Of a stretch of DNA of 64,000 nucleotides, positions 49,928 through 62,671 are shown one piece after another (the first letter of the stretch is position 1; each line of letters begins with the position of its first letter). The DNA comes from Cryptomeria japonica (taxonomy: Eukaryota > Streptophyta > Pinopsida > Cupressales > Cupressaceae), in assembly GCF_030272615.1 (NCBI RefSeq), contig NC_081414.1, positions 235,370,733 to 235,434,732 of the forward strand, written 5' to 3'. The translations under genes were made by a program, and so were the position numbers. Below the pieces are notes generated by a model. That model made no database searches. It had not been told where the DNA came from and saw only the letters and a program-made list of their open reading frames with translations.

Positions 49928-51103
49928 TGTTGGCAACAATAATGAAGGAAAAAAGAGAGAGGGGGAGAATCAGTTTTCACCAGATTAAACAATTTAAACA
50001 CAAATTTAAATATGATCAACTACAACAATAATAAAGATAAACACAATAACAATAACACACATAACACCAAGATTTTTGATGTGCAAAACCCGGTCAAGGG
50101 AAAAACCACGGTGGGAACCTACCCACAATAAGATGATACTCTATAGTAGTATGTGTAAATATTACAATGGGTAATGCACATGCATTCAGACACACTGCCT
50201 AGAGCTCATTGCTCAAAATATAATGACCCGTAAGGCTACAACCCTCAGGGAAGGTTCGCTACCTTACAATAAAATTTTAACTACAATCCAGTTTAGATGA
50301 ACTGAAAGAATAACATCTCCTAATGCTTGATGACAATTCTGATTAAGCTCATTTATCTGCCCTGCAACACTCTTTACTCTATACTCCACACTGAAATATG
50401 ATTTCGCTTATTTGCACATACACCACTCTTTGATAATGCAAACACCACCACCATATACAAATTAAATGAATATAATACCCATTTATACAAATCATCAACC
50501 TTGACTACAAGGTCGGCTGAACCCTTAACACCTAATTATAAAATTACATGAGACAATACATAAATCAACCACCAGACCAATACAATGCCATTGCCGACAT
50601 AGAATGGACCCAAATCAAATCCTTGAACATGCAATGCCACCAGAAATCCTGCCAAGATCAACCGCAACATGCTACACCGTAAAAAATACCACATAACACG
50701 GAAAACATCACCAGACCCATAAGATCTTCAATAAATCTCACAAAGAGCAATGCGGACCACCAAAACAAATAGGACATGATTAGGAAACACAAACAAGCAT
50801 ACATTAGGATCTTCCGCAATAGCTACACCAACACCACTTAATGAAATTTCCATCGATCAACAAACTGATACTCAAGAACACTTAACAACAATAATTGGGA
50901 CTGGAATGATAAATTGCAGAGCACCAAATCACAAACCATCTGAATTGAAGATACACACAAACATCCCAATCACTCTCCCAAATATGCAACCGAGGATACA
51001 ATCATACCAGAGCACAACAGATCAAATACTAAGTTAACTCTCTTCAATACCGAACACAAGAATATGTTGACATCAATGAAAACAACAAATCCTAGTAGCA
51101 ACA
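49928..51103 (-). mobile_element. Solo Copia LTR (element E family)
   Basis: It starts TGTTGGCAAC at 49928 and ends GCAACA at 51103. ATATCC flanks both ends (49922-49927 and 51104-51109), a 5-6-bp TSD. It contains AGAGAGGGGGAGAATCAG and ACACCAAGATTTTTGATGTG, the latter very like the LTR of element E (57180 on). No internal region is attached. Confidence 0.85.
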
Positions 51104-51109
51104 ATATCC

Positions 51110-53070
51110 AACTATCCAATATATGAGAGGTTATTTACTATCATGTTTCATACATATTACTGCCTATATCAATATGTGATGATTTATGCATAAAAATATT
51201 ATCATGTTGCATACCACAAAGATGAACATGACACAAGATTTTTGTATATGAATTTTAATACTTATATTAAATTGTAGATGAGTGATGATTACATATAATG
51301 TTTTCTACTTTGATCAATATCCTTGATCTTGTTTGATGTATGAGTACTTCTGCTCTTCTTTGATTGCCTAATTGCTTATGCTGTTTGATCTCCACACAGA
51401 CTTGTTGATTTTAGGCTATATATAAAATTTAGAATTAGGCTCAATATTTGAGATCAGATCAAATGCTTCCCTATTTGATTTCTACTATTCTTTCTAATTT
51501 GCTATTTTTCCAACATATTTGTTGTTATACTCAAAATTCTACTTTTAATATGGACTGAGATATCTTATTTTCTACCTTTTTTCCCATGCCCATCTTATCT
51601 TCCTCTTAAACCATGTCGTTCTTCTTCAAGAGGGCGACTGATTGAAAAGATATATCCCTTCACAAAATGAGATTATTGTTCTTTCTTTTTACTCTTTTAA
51701 TGCACCCCCTTAATAAAAAACTTGGGCACTCCATAAGGGGTCGAAGCCTATAAATTAGTTTAAAATCAATAGACAAAAGGTGATGCTACAATGAAGGGGT
51801 CAACCCATTAAATATAATTTGATTTAATTATTTTCAATTCCAAACTTGAGGGGGTTGACCACTATTAACTTTAAATGATTTTCTCTTAACCTTGGTTGAC
51901 CCTTAATATGGGTTTAACTTCGGTCGACCTTCTTCAATGAAGTATTATTATATATGTCGAATTTGAGCTACTATTGAAAATCCTAATGATTCCAGCCACA
52001 AAAACCCTAGATCTGCAATAAAATTCAACATGACATCAATGGAGAATCATCAAACATGCAAAATCATAAAATAACTCAAATGATACCATTCACACATTTA
52101 ATGGGTTTGATCTTCATTTTTCTCCTATATCCATTGATCTCACTTTTAATATGTTGCTCTCAGATTTGTATGCTTGCACAAGAGCTCAATTGAGTAATGG
52201 ACAATGGTTGTGATGTTGCATGCTTGATTGCAAAGATATAGGCTATGATTTCGATGAAATGTAAGTATGCTTGAACTCTAGATTTGGAAATGAGGGGAGG
52301 AAGTCTCTTTTTATAAAGAACATCCAAAAAACATAGGGATACGATTAAGAGGTGAAAAGATAAATGGTCGGCTAGGATTGAAGGGTAGGTAAAAGAAATA
52401 ATAAAATAAAGGGAGGGTGGTTAGGGATAAGTTAAGAGATGAATGCCACTTGTCATGTAAAGAAAAAGCTAAATGAATTAATTAAACTAGCAGCCGCACG
52501 GTTTTTTCGTGCAATAAGTAGCCAATAGGCTTTTTTTTTTTGGAGAAAAGAAATAAACAAGAATTTCAAGTGAAAGTGGGTTAAGGGAAATAGAGTATCT
52601 ATGGAAAGAGGAGAATAATATTAAATTATTGTATAAACAATAGTATTTAATATTATCTAGCTTTATTAAATTCAAAGAAAACTGAAGAGATGTTTTTTTT
52701 TTTTTTTCGTATATTGGAAAACAATAGATTCAAGTGGAAAGGCGCAAGTTTTTAAAAAAAAAAATTAAACCATGTAAAGTTTTTTTGCACGCAAGACATG
52801 AAATTGTTTAGTGGAGGATGTAAGGCTCATTTTAGTAATGAAGAATTTAATGGTATTACAATTATTTTTTCAAAGTTTCTTTGAAAATTTAAAATTGAAA
52901 CCATTATAATTTTATATTACAAACAAATAAGTTTTATATTTTTAGAAATGATATGAAAAGATATCTATAAAGTGAATTTATTTTTTTGGATCGGTTAATA
53001 GGTCTTTAAATTAATCTTGAAAAAGTTTACATTCAATGTCTGCAAATATATAATGAAAAACTCCTAGCCT
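51110..53070. other. Degraded DNA; possible old LARD-type LTR at 51954-52480
   Basis: No gene recognised. ATGTCGAATTTGAG at 51956, a TTTTATAAAG box near 52310 and GCCACTTGTCAT near 52445 occur in the same order as comparable blocks in the LARD LTR. A highly diverged relative is possible but not demonstrated. The rest is AT-rich with A/T runs. Confidence 0.3.
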
Positions 53071-53105
53071 ATATGACTACATTGCATGTCTACTTCAAAC
53101 ATTCA

Positions 53106-53360
53106 AGTTACCCCCTTACATACAAAATGATTTTTGATCATTTACACAACAAAATAAAATTTACTAAAACTATACGTCTAACTTGTCTCCTTGATCGCCT
53201 TTCCTTTCCCATCAATCACCTCGACCTGATTCCAGTTACCCCTTACATACAAAATGATTTTGATCATTTACACATAACAAAATAAAATTTACTAAAACTA
53301 TACTCCTAACTTGTCTCCTCGATCGCCTTTCCTTTCCCATCTATCACCTCAACCTGAGCT
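53106..53360. repeat. Tandem duplication, 128-bp unit
   Basis: AGTTACCCC(C)TTACATAC occurs at 53106 and 53234, and both units end near CACCTC(G/A)ACCTGA. The unit includes the 3' end and stop of the reading frame at 53306-53686, so a spare copy of that tail exists. Confidence 0.9.
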
Positions 53361-53686
53361 AGAACAATAGTCGTGTCCTTTGTATCATCCCTGCAACCTG
53401 AGGACTCTCCACATAGCCAACGACACACCTTGTTTTCTTTTGTCGAACCTAATGGTCGACCACGCTTACACCGCACAGGAGATTCCATCACTGTAGATAC
53501 CTGAGATTCATTACGTGGCCCCCATTTGGAAAGTTTCTCTTGAATTCTCTGTGCTGCCCGATATTTGAGATAAGCCTTTACACCGCTCATTCCAATTTGG
53601 GCCAAAGCCTTGCGAACCTCCTTGTTGGAATTGGCACCCCATAGGAGGAAAGGCCACAGAGGAGGAGCAAACTCGCGTGAATCCAA
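53306..53686 (-). pseudogene. Basic reading frame, downstream part of a LINE-like remnant
   Basis: This 126-codon frame (MDSREFAPPLWPFLLWG) has a helical middle (VRKALAQIGMSGVKAYLKYR) and an AT-hook-like RCKRGRPLGSTKENK. It continues upstream on the same strand through frames with FFDDRDFLTCVNIVLGDDY-like content (about 53840-53940) separated by stops. I do not recognise the protein. Its position downstream of an RNase H domain suggests it belongs to the same retroelement, but a host exon is possible. Confidence 0.4.
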
Positions 53687-54338
53687 TCACCATAAGGACA
53701 AATCTCTTTCCATTCCGATGATCCTTTCCAGTCCCCCACACCATTCCATTCTTACACATTTATTCATAATCCAGTTTATAGTGACCGTTAACTCCAATTC
53801 GAGGAACCAAGCTAAAAACATAGAGGCTATATCCATATTTGTGCGGTATCAGAATTGTGCATTGATGTAATCATCGCCCAAGACAATATTAACACAGGTG
53901 AGGAAATCCCGGTCATCAAATAAGAAGATATGGGACAATCTTTCATCAGAGATGCAACCTTAGAAGGCCACCATTTGTTTGGAGGATTGCAGAGAGAAGT
54001 TGGCCTCCATACTGCACCCACTCTGTTTGCTAAGCTTCACTGAGACGCTACAAAAAATAATCCTTCCCAAACACCACCTCAATTGCAAATTCCACCCACG
54101 AGATGTGCTACCAACAACAAATAAATGGAGTGTTTATGATTCATAAACCTCTTTCCATCCCGGCCTTAGCAACTTGGATGAGTTCTAAAAAACCGAGCTC
54201 ATAGAAACTATGAATATCGTGCTAACATAATTAGAAATTTTAAATCTTTATTCTGCTTAACTACAAATTTCCTATGTATTAGGCATTGGACATCCACCTC
54301 TGTCGCCTTCACCATTAATACAACCCCCTTTCGATAGA

Positions 54339-54960
54339 CTATCGTGCATCCTCCAATCCACCTCCCAATTCGCACGAGAGATATAATTTATCTTCGTCCT
54401 CATCAGTCTCGAGCCATGAAACAAATCCCATTGATATGAAATTCACCATCTTCTCATAAATGCAAATGCCAGCTTCTTGAAAGGCATATATGACTTCTAA
54501 AGCACTCGTGCCATTCAACCTACCCTCTTTACCTCCCAACTTGAGCATTTGGCCTTTCAAAAAACTATTTGATAGCTTCTTTAGCTTGCACATCCGCTAC
54601 TTGATTGCCATCTCGTAGCACATGGGATACCTTGAACTTTCAAAAAGTGGATAATTAGCATTTGATGTTCTGAATAGTTTTTTCAATTTCTAGTAGGTAG
54701 CTTTACCTTTCAGAATTTCCTGTACTATTATTTGTAAATCACCTTCTAGGTGAAGATTTTTTTCACCAATCCTTTTTGCCAATTGGATTGCTAGTATATC
54801 AGCGCTGGCTTTCGCTTGATTGTTAACTCACCCCTAAACCTTGACCGCAGTTGGCTAAAACTAAGCCGTTATGAGTCCTCACCACACAACCAACACATGA
54901 CGGTCCTGGATTCCCTTGCGCCGCCTTGCCAAAATTTACCTCAATCCAATCCTTCTCCGA
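54339..54960 (-). pseudogene. LINE-type RNase H domain (RVT_3-like) remnant
   Basis: Reading from about 54955, DWIEVNFGKAAQGNPGPS then GCVVRTHNGLVLANCGQGLG gives the first RNase H strands; the first Asp of the usual NFDGA motif is Gly-Lys here. After a frameshift, NNQAKASADILAIQLAKRIG and LHLEGDLQIIVQEIL (Glu and Asp of the active site) follow. After further shifts, VLRDGNQVADVQAKEA matches the C-terminal Asp motif. Plant LINEs and related reverse transcriptases carry such domains after a zinc-binding RT region; no RT is visible upstream, so the copy is 5'-truncated. Frame 54339-54593 (FISMGFVSWLETDEDED) follows on the same strand and is unassigned. Confidence 0.65.
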
Positions 54961-54999
54961 GGGTGATCACATCATTTATTTATTTTCATCTTTTAAAGG

Positions 55000-57032
55000 A
55001 TTAATCCTTTTAGGCCCATTAACAAGCTCTCTAAAGTGGATTTAATATTATTAGGAAAGCTACTTTGAAATTTTCATTGGATTTTAAAATTTAAACCATT
55101 GAAACTTAAGAGTTAAAATTAGTAGTTTTTTTTAATTTTTTCAAACTATATAGCAAGACTTATATAAAGATTGCATGACTGGAAGTTTAATTTTTGTTTG
55201 GATTTTGTGATAGAAAATATTAATGTGGGAAATTTGTACATGCTATGACATTTAAAAGTAGAATCATAGCAATTTAAAAATTATATACAAAGGTATTTCC
55301 AAACAGAAAATGATAAAACATATAATCTCAAAACCACAATTACCAGCGGTTTGATGTCGTTTAAAATGTGAACCATTATAATTTAAAATCCCCCCAAAAT
55401 TAGGTTGCATCTAAAAGAAGTATAAACAAAAAAATGTTTTGAAGCAGAATATGTTTTTTTGCAAGTGTGTTCCATTCATGGATGTGGAAGAGGTCGTATG
55501 AAATCTCTCAAATAGGATCTGTAATGAAAAGGAAAAATCAAGATCAATATAGAAATGGAAGTGTGGTAATAAGCATATATAAATTCAAATTCAAATTAAA
55601 CTAGTTACAAAGTTGTAATATAGTGTGTAAATGGTTATGATAGACTATATATTTAAGGCAAGGGGGAGTATACCTGCATCATGAAGATGGTGATTATGGA
55701 CTATGAAGTCTGATCGGTACTTGCAACCATCGTGCGGTTGCCTAGAAATGGAAAGACAATATAAAAAATGTGTGGATCATAGTTTTAGTGCACTTACAAA
55801 CAACAGAGATATAAGCAAGATTTTTTTTTTTTTTTTTACCAAAATTAGGAAACACATAATTTTCATACCTTGAACAACAAGAGGGTAGATGTGAACCACA
55901 AACTTATAGGTCTTGTTAGTATATTCGAGTTTCTCAAAGATAGAGATATCACATTCTTTTGTATCATTGCCACACACAAAGATTCTCCGACCCACATAAA
56001 AAGTAGGCGTTGTGTTGTCTATGATGCATTTCAAATTCCAAGTATTTTGCTCCCCAATACAAAGTGCGACTTGGGATTGTCTATGAGGCAGTCAAATTGG
56101 ATATTGCATGGATTTAGGAAATTTTTGAAAAGAATTGAGCAACATAGAGAAGAATCAGATAATATATGTAATGACAAAAGTTAATTGAAAATGGAAGCAT
56201 AGAGAAAATGGAAGGTTTGGAACTTACTAAGATCAATGGTGGGTTCACATTCCATGATTTCATGGTGACGAAACAAGAAGGTTTGATTGTAGCAAGGGGT
56301 ATGAATGGATCAGCTGAATCAGAATTGAATATAAAGTTAATTGTGAAATCAAAGAATTTGCAAAAAACAAGCAAGCTATAAACAAGGAAAGTTTTATGGT
56401 TTTTAAAAAAAATGCTTGTTTACCAATGGAAGAGGGTGGACATAGTGGTGGCTTATTTCTTATACTCGCCTCAACATCATTACTTGCAGGAACTTTTTGA
56501 TAGCTTGATTTCCCAAACACATGGACTCCTAAGAAAAAACTTTTTAAGTAGTTGAAAACAAGAAAGTCTCCAAATTAAAGCTTGCAATACTTTACAAAAT
56601 CATTCCAACCATGTTGCAATTACAATTTATTGTTGGCTTTGACTAAATTGTCTTTCCATGCTTGACCAGTTGGGTCATGCAAGATGACAAATTTATCTTT
56701 TCCGTGTGATAAATGAGAAGTAAATGAAAGAGGGATGACCCGCACAGTAAGCATCATGCAATAGGTTTAAGTAAATAGTAAGGAAATGTAAACATGTTTT
56801 TTAAAATGAAGATGATTGCAAAAAAAAGAAAGAAAAATCTAACCAGCTTGTCTTTGAAATATTTAAGGAACAACTTAAAAAAGAAAGGAGAGATGCCATG
56901 CTTTTTTAGTCAGGCTTGAGTGCATGCCATACATGATTCAAACGAGACATCTTTTTTTGTCTTTCCATGACAAAGATAGGAACAATGCCTATAAACATCA
57001 ACAACATTTGCGTGAGATAAATCCCAATATGG
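55000..57032. other. Intergenic; a few exon-like minus-strand frames, unassigned
   Basis: Three minus-strand stretches look exon-like by splice borders. 56520-56420 (VHVFGKSSYQKVPASNDVE) is bounded by TTTCTTAG and ATTG|GTAAAC. 56034-55870 (FYVGRRIFVCGNDTKECD) ends CAAG|GTATG. 55745-55675 (HDGCKYRSDFIVHNHHLHD) ends GCAG|GTATA. I cannot name a family, and the plus strand at 56211-56370 is also open. The rest is AT-rich. Confidence 0.25.
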
Positions 57033-57037
57033 TTATT

Positions 57038-58111
57038 GTTGGAATCAATGAACACTGAGAGGGGGGGGAGTGAATTAGTGTTTTATAATTTGCAAACTTA
57101 TTAATCAGATTCTTAAATCACCAGATGCATGAGAAATTAATCAAAGTGCAAAAACATAAAGTAAACAACCACACAACCATAACACCAAGATTTTTTATGT
57201 GGAAACCCAGGAAGGGGAAAACCACGGTGGGATTGAGTACCCACAATATTATTACACTATGGCTAGTAGTAGAACAATATTACAAAAAGGGGAATGCACT
57301 TGCATTCAGGAACACTGCCTAGAGCTCACTGCTCAATTAAAAAATAGGGCTGCAACCTCGAAGGAAGACTCGCTGCCTTGCAGGCTAATATAATTTATTA
57401 CAATAATGAGAGAACTAAAGTATTTTGTCCTTCTTTTTTGTGTCATACTAGAGCAACAAAATCTTCACCAAACTTACAAATTCGCTCACATAGAATTTCT
57501 TCGCTCATGACACACTACATAATATTAACCAAGTCAATCTTATATATTTGCATCAACAAAAAGAATCAGTAACTATGTCGGCTTTCAAAAACCGCATAAC
57601 ATGCAACATGAAACATGTTCCAACAAGTAGGATCAATCCGATCACAAATCCAAATGTAGACCAAAACAAGATGATAAATTGCTTCCCATGAGTTAGCCCA
57701 ATCACCTCAAACATGAAATTGATCATTGGAATCATCCTAACAAATCCACAACACATGTTACACCAAAATAGCTCTTCCTTAACTGAATTATCGGATACCG
57801 GAGCTCTAAACTTGCACATGATTCAACACCAGATATCAGGATCGCGGATTAATCTAAATCGAACCTCGAATCACCTACCTAGATCACCACAACCAAAAAT
57901 ACATCACCAAAATCAAGATGTGCACCATGATCTCATGCTCTATCGGTTACTGTGTTCCACCTTCCAGACTTATTCCTTATGAAATAAATGACTTCTGGTA
58001 AACCACATTTATGCACACCAGATGTGATCTGCAAACTGAGTTGCCATCAATGACAACCCCTAAACATCTATCTTACACCAATCTTTACCGGAACAGTGTC
58101 TCTTTCCAACA
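57038..58111 (-). repeat. 3' LTR of element E
   Basis: It contains GAGAGGGGGGGGAGTGAATTAG and GGGGAAAACCACGGTGGG and is related to the solo LTR at 49928-51103. Confidence 0.88.
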
Positions 58112-58172
58112 ATCCCCCTTTGACATTGATGGCAAAACTGTGAAAAATGAACTGAGTGAACTGTACACTCAA
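57038..58172 (-). mobile_element. Copia element E, 3' end (interrupted by C)
   Basis: The LTR runs TGTTGGAATC (57038) to TTCCAACA (58111), 1074 bp, followed by PPT ATCCCCCTTTG and 61 bases of interior. Then element C begins at 58173. GTTAT (57033-57037) is the left half of the expected TSD. The rest lies beyond the nest, outside the window. Confidence 0.85.
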
Positions 58173-59869
58173 TGTTGGACATAATGGATCACCGAGAGGG
58201 GGGCGAATAAGTGATTTAAGCAATTTTTACTTAATCAGAGCTATACCAGTTCAATATGAAATAAACAAAATGCAGACCAGTTACCTAAGCAATGCAAACA
58301 AGGTGTATAGGAGAAATATGTAAAAGATTAATACAATACACACATGAAGATGCAACACACAACACCAGATGTAAGAGGAAAGCCCAATGTGGGAAAAACC
58401 TTGGTGAGAATAGTTGTTGGAGATCTTTTGCTCCAATCTAGCCTCACAATGAAAAGATTTGATTACAAGTTTTAGGGCACCAACCCCTAATTTATGAGCA
58501 CCAACCCCTACACAATTTATAGGCCACAACCTAAACGAGCTACAAACCCTGCACTAAGCACCTACTTAGTGAAAAACAATATGAAAACTCAGATATACAA
58601 ATGAGATCATTGCTGCAAATGAAGTTTTGCAACCCTTCAAAGCTTTGCACTACCGGTTTCTATCATATCAGTTTGTATCAACTCAATACACACTTCAACT
58701 TAGCATTTTTGCTGATTCTAACTCTGCTTAATCTTCTCTCCCTTTGTTCTGCTAAATTCAAAGTCATGCTTGGTCACTCTCTATCAGGTACTGCTTCTTT
58801 CAGTTTGTTGCCTTTGCATTTGATTCTCACTCTGCCAATTTGTTCCTTACATTGGTTTACACTGCTTCTCCTTATCGGTACAATCTTCACTCACAAACAC
58901 TTCAAGTGTTTTTTTTCTTCGGCTCTCAGACAACAATTACACTCTTTATTTCCCCCTTCAACAACACCTCCTAACTGTCTTAGGTCATCATACTTAAACT
59001 GAAGTTTTCTCACCAATAATTTATTCAAACAAAGGGTGGCTAGGGTTTCCTTCTACCGACCAAATCTGCATCCAATTTGACCCAATCTGCCTTGGATCAC
59101 ACACCTGCTTTGGAAGAATAAGTCATCACGCATTTTCCATCTGTCCAAAGTATGTTTGCCAAAAATAGCAAACCCGACCATGATTTACGGCCTTGAAATC
59201 TGTCGACTCATTTATGACCCAACTGTTTCCTTCTCGAGGTCCTCTTGCAATTCGATTTCCTTGCTTCGATCCAGGCATCAACAACTCCCTGATCTTTCTC
59301 TATCGTTCATTATTCCTGAAGCCGCATCAATCTGTTATCGACCCGTGATTTATGGCTATTTTATTTAATGTTGACTAACTGTTCTAAAAACTATGTCAAT
59401 GAAAACTTCATCGACCTCTGCATGCTCGCCACCTCAGCTCCATGTGGCATCACATCGGCATACACTCGGCTCACTGACACAGGGTCGGTTTGGACATTCA
59501 ACAAACTCATATCGACACAAGTCCTTACCAGTGAAACCTTCTCCTGCTTCTATCTGACAACATACACTACACCGATAGCTTCCCCTCCAATGATTTGTGA
59601 TCTCTTTTCATCATAAACATTATCACAAGAAAATAGCCAATCTACATATGGGTTACAACTTGTCATGCCAACACACCACTTCATATCACCTCTTACCAGT
59701 GATGTCACTGACAATCTCAATACCCGCTTGTCTTCCATGCCTTCATACCAGTTGACAAGCCTTCATGTTAAGCTTCCTTATCCTGATTCAATCTTCTTCA
59801 TATTGGGTTGACATACCCTACTGACAACTTGCAATACCGGTTGACATAAATGACAAATCAATACCAACA
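58173..59869 (-). repeat. 3' LTR of element C
   Basis: 1697 bp with G-run module at 58193 and GGGCACCAACCCC / GAGCACCAACCCC near 58468-58510. Confidence 0.88.
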
Positions 59870-60063
59870 ATCTCCCCCTTTAGCATTGATGTCAACATTA
59901 TCTTTTCCGATTTCTCTCCCCCTTTGACAACAATGGCAAAGGAAACTTTAGTCTGACATCAAGTTAGGAGACATTCTCCCCCTATGTCCATAGTTTATGA
60001 TTCAAGGGTTAGAGGATAGTAACAATTGTTGACTCCTCCTGAATCATACATCCTCCTACTTAT

Positions 60064-60910
60064 TTAAGTGTTGCCGGATGGTGGGACAACTCCCATCTTT
60101 TTTCTCAAGTACTCAAATGGGCCCAAAGGAAGTGGCTTGGTAAATATGTCAACAATCTGCTCACCAGTTGGAACATATTCAATAATGACCTCCTTGTCTG
60201 CTACCTTCTCCCTCAAGAAGTAATACTTGATTGCAATGTGTTTTTTTATTGAGTGCATTACTGGATTCTTGGAGATGTTGATTGCACTCGAGTTATCACA
60301 CCAGATTGGAATAGGAACTGGTATCTTCACCTGTATGTCCTTCAATGTCTGCTTCATCCATAGCACTTGTGAACAACATGTAGCAATAGCTATATATTTG
60401 GCTTCAACAGTGGATAATGACACTGAGTCTTGCTTCTTGCTATGCCATGATACTAACCGGTCTCCTAACTAGAAAGCCCCACCACTTGTGCTATTTTGGT
60501 CATCAATACATCCTACCCAATTTGCGTCAGTATAAGCCTACAAAGAGAAGTCTCCTTTCTTTCAATACGACAACTCATAACTAATAGTTCCTTGCAGATA
60601 CCTAAAGATTCTCTTGATTGCATTTAAGTGAGACTACTTAGGAGCAGCTTGGAATCTTGCTACCATGCAAACAACTTGTACAATATCTAGTCTAGATGTT
60701 GTTATATATAACAAACTACAATTCATAGACCTATATAGTGCTTGCTCAACTTTTGGTGACTCATCTAGTTTGCTCAATTTACAATCAGTAACCATAGGAG
60801 TAGTTACCGGTTTGTTGTCCTCCATTTGAAACTTCTTCAACATATCTATAACATACTTGGCTTGAGAAATGAAAATTCCTTTCTCCTATTATGAGATCTG
60901 CAAACCAAGA
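60064..60910 (-). pseudogene. Element C reverse transcriptase end and RNase H (broken)
   Basis: On the minus strand LGLQIS, two stops, then KGIFISQAKYVIDMLKKFQM and ALYRSMNCSLLYITTSR (RT thumb side). RNase H follows: [53 protein letters not shown] and IFTKPLP, ending VVPPSGNT at 60064. At least six in-frame stops occur (for example in APK*SHLNA and SY*KKGDF). Confidence 0.87.
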
Positions 60911-61341
60911 TGTGAGATTTTGCCAAGATCAAGGGCACAGTAAAAATCACAAAAGAGAGACAATATAATGACAAGAACAAAACTATATTCTCATCAATAT
61001 GCAAATGATCAACTGGATTAACCAATACAATGAATATGGGCCTGCTTATATAGGCAAGGCCATATGGATATGTGAGCACACAATCATGACATGTGGCTCA
61101 ATGAGAAACAAGGGTAGGTAGGAGAAATAATATAATATTCCACAAGAGGTGGATGACCCATTGAATGTGGAGTGTAACAACAAGATAAGACCACAAAAGG
61201 TGGAATTTCTCCTACAAGCTATATCCCTATGTACACACTTCCCTAAGTGTCTCATATTCAAACTACGATGAGGTGCATTATCCTAAGTTAACTTAAGTAA
61301 AGTGTAATAATATCCATGACGAATAATTATTTACACTAACA
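60911..61341 (-). repeat. 3' LTR of the Tork-like element
   Basis: 431 bp. On the minus strand it begins TGTTAGTGTAAATAATTATT and includes CTTTACTTAAGTTAACTTAG. Confidence 0.75.
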
Positions 61342-61619
61342 CCCCACCTTAAGTGCAACTTAGGGGAATGAAGACTTGAGTCAGCAATGCAAGATGAGTC
61401 CTAGATACTAGGCCATGATAGGTACCCATGTAAAATATGAAAATGCAAGCAAACCTATGCAATGCAATCTCTCACAACCGGAGAAAGGGAGGAAACCTAG
61501 TGGGAAAAAAACTCCCCCCCAAAAGAGAGATGAATGTACAAAAGACTCTCAAAGAAGAAGGACAAAACCTCAAAGAGGAAAAAGGCCCCCCAGAAGAGAG
61601 GAAGGAGAATTCAGCTGAC

Positions 61620-62671
61620 CCCCCTAATGAGACATCCCGCACCCCCAAGAGAGCTCGCAATTGATGGAACTTACTCTCGATGAAAGGTTTGGTAAAGATG
61701 TCAGCAACCTTCTCCGTTGTAGGACAATACTACAAATCAATGACCTGCTCCTGAATTAGCTCTTAGATGTAGTGTATATGGATCTCGATGTGTTTGGTCT
61801 GCGATGCTGGACTGGGTTCTTTGAGATTGCAATAGCACTCTAATTGTCATAATGTAGAACTGTCGGTCATGGAGTGGTGAAGCCAAACTCTATGAGAATT
61901 TGCTAAAGCCAAATGGTCTCAGCCAGTGTGTTAATAGCTCCTCGATACTCAGCCTCAATCGAAGAGAGAGAAATAGCATGTTGCTTCTTTCTCTGCCAAC
62001 AAATGGGGCCCAAACCAAGGTGGAAGTTGTAACCTGAAGTAGACTTACGATCATCAAGATTGCCAGCCCAATCAGAGTCTGTGTAACCAACCAAGCGAAG
62101 TCCTATGCTTGCTGCATAGTAAATCCCATAGTGATGTGTACTTTGGATGTAGTGAAACATGTGTTTGGCAACTTTCCAATAAAGCTCATGTTGTTCCTAC
62201 ATGAAGCGGGAAACCATGCCAACTGCAAATGAAATATCAAGACATGTGTGAGTCAAGTAGATGAGAGTACCCACAAGTTGACGATACAATGGGGCATCGA
62301 CTGGTGGAGAATAACACCTAGCCTCAAGCTTGACTCATGAAAGAAAGGGAGTCGGTGCAGGCTTACAATCAGCCATATGAAAGCGTGCAAGTAGATCAAG
62401 AACATACTTAGGTTCTGATAGTGTAATCATGGAAGGTAACTGTGAAATCTCTATCCCGAGAAAATAGTGCAAAAGACCCTAGTCAGTCATAGAAAATCTG
62501 TCATGCAAAGCAGATTTGACACTGCTAATGATGGATGTGGTGCTCCCTATAATGATCAAATCATCAACATAGAGCACAAGTATCAAGTGAGAGTCATCCT
62601 ATCACAAAATGTAGACATTTGGATCAGAATGACACCTGGTGAACCCTGTTGAGAGAAGAAAGGTATCCATC
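61620..62671 (-). pseudogene. Tork-like RT and RNase H remnant
   Basis: The minus strand gives RNase [21 protein letters not shown] and SLSSIEAEYRGAINTLAE (61903-62160), then SAIAISKNPVQH-like and shifted IFTKPF-like sequence to about 61650. Upstream (62160-62671) are RT remnants with a broken LYVDDLII-type motif near 62560. Stops and frameshifts are frequent. The sequence 61342-61620 between LTR and RNase H is A/G-rich with no motif. Confidence 0.78.

Larger units (their letters stand above)
58173..60910 (-). mobile_element. Copia element C, 3' part (nested in E, interrupted by the Tork-like element)
   Basis: LTR 58173-59869 (TGTTGGAC to ACCAACA, 1697 bp), PPT from 59870 (ATCTCCCCCTTTA), then RNase H and the C-terminal part of RT until 60910, where another LTR interrupts the FLGLQIS motif. 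CTCAA (58168-58172) is the candidate left TSD. The LTR shares GGGCACCAACCCC repeats with element G and the plus-strand Copia. Confidence 0.87.
60911..62671 (-). mobile_element. Short-LTR Copia element (Tork-like), 3' part, nested in C and interrupted by D
   Basis: LTR 60911-61341 (431 bp, TGTGAG to CTAACA), PPT on the minus strand AAGGTGGGG just before TGTTAGTG, then RNase H and RT motifs until 62671. It lies inside element C's RT at FL|GLQIS; CAAGA (60906-60910) is the left TSD half. Its LTR has no G-run module and is unrelated to the other LTRs. The lineage name is from memory of its motifs. Confidence 0.8.

Noticed and set aside
55777-56520. A named multi-exon host gene
   Set aside because: The splice borders look plausible, but the peptides match no family I can name and the opposite strand is partly open too; left as unassigned.
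61415-61664. Lys/Arg-rich frames next to the Tork-like LTR
   Set aside because: They are translations of an A/G-rich non-coding stretch between PPT and RNase H, open in several frames at once.
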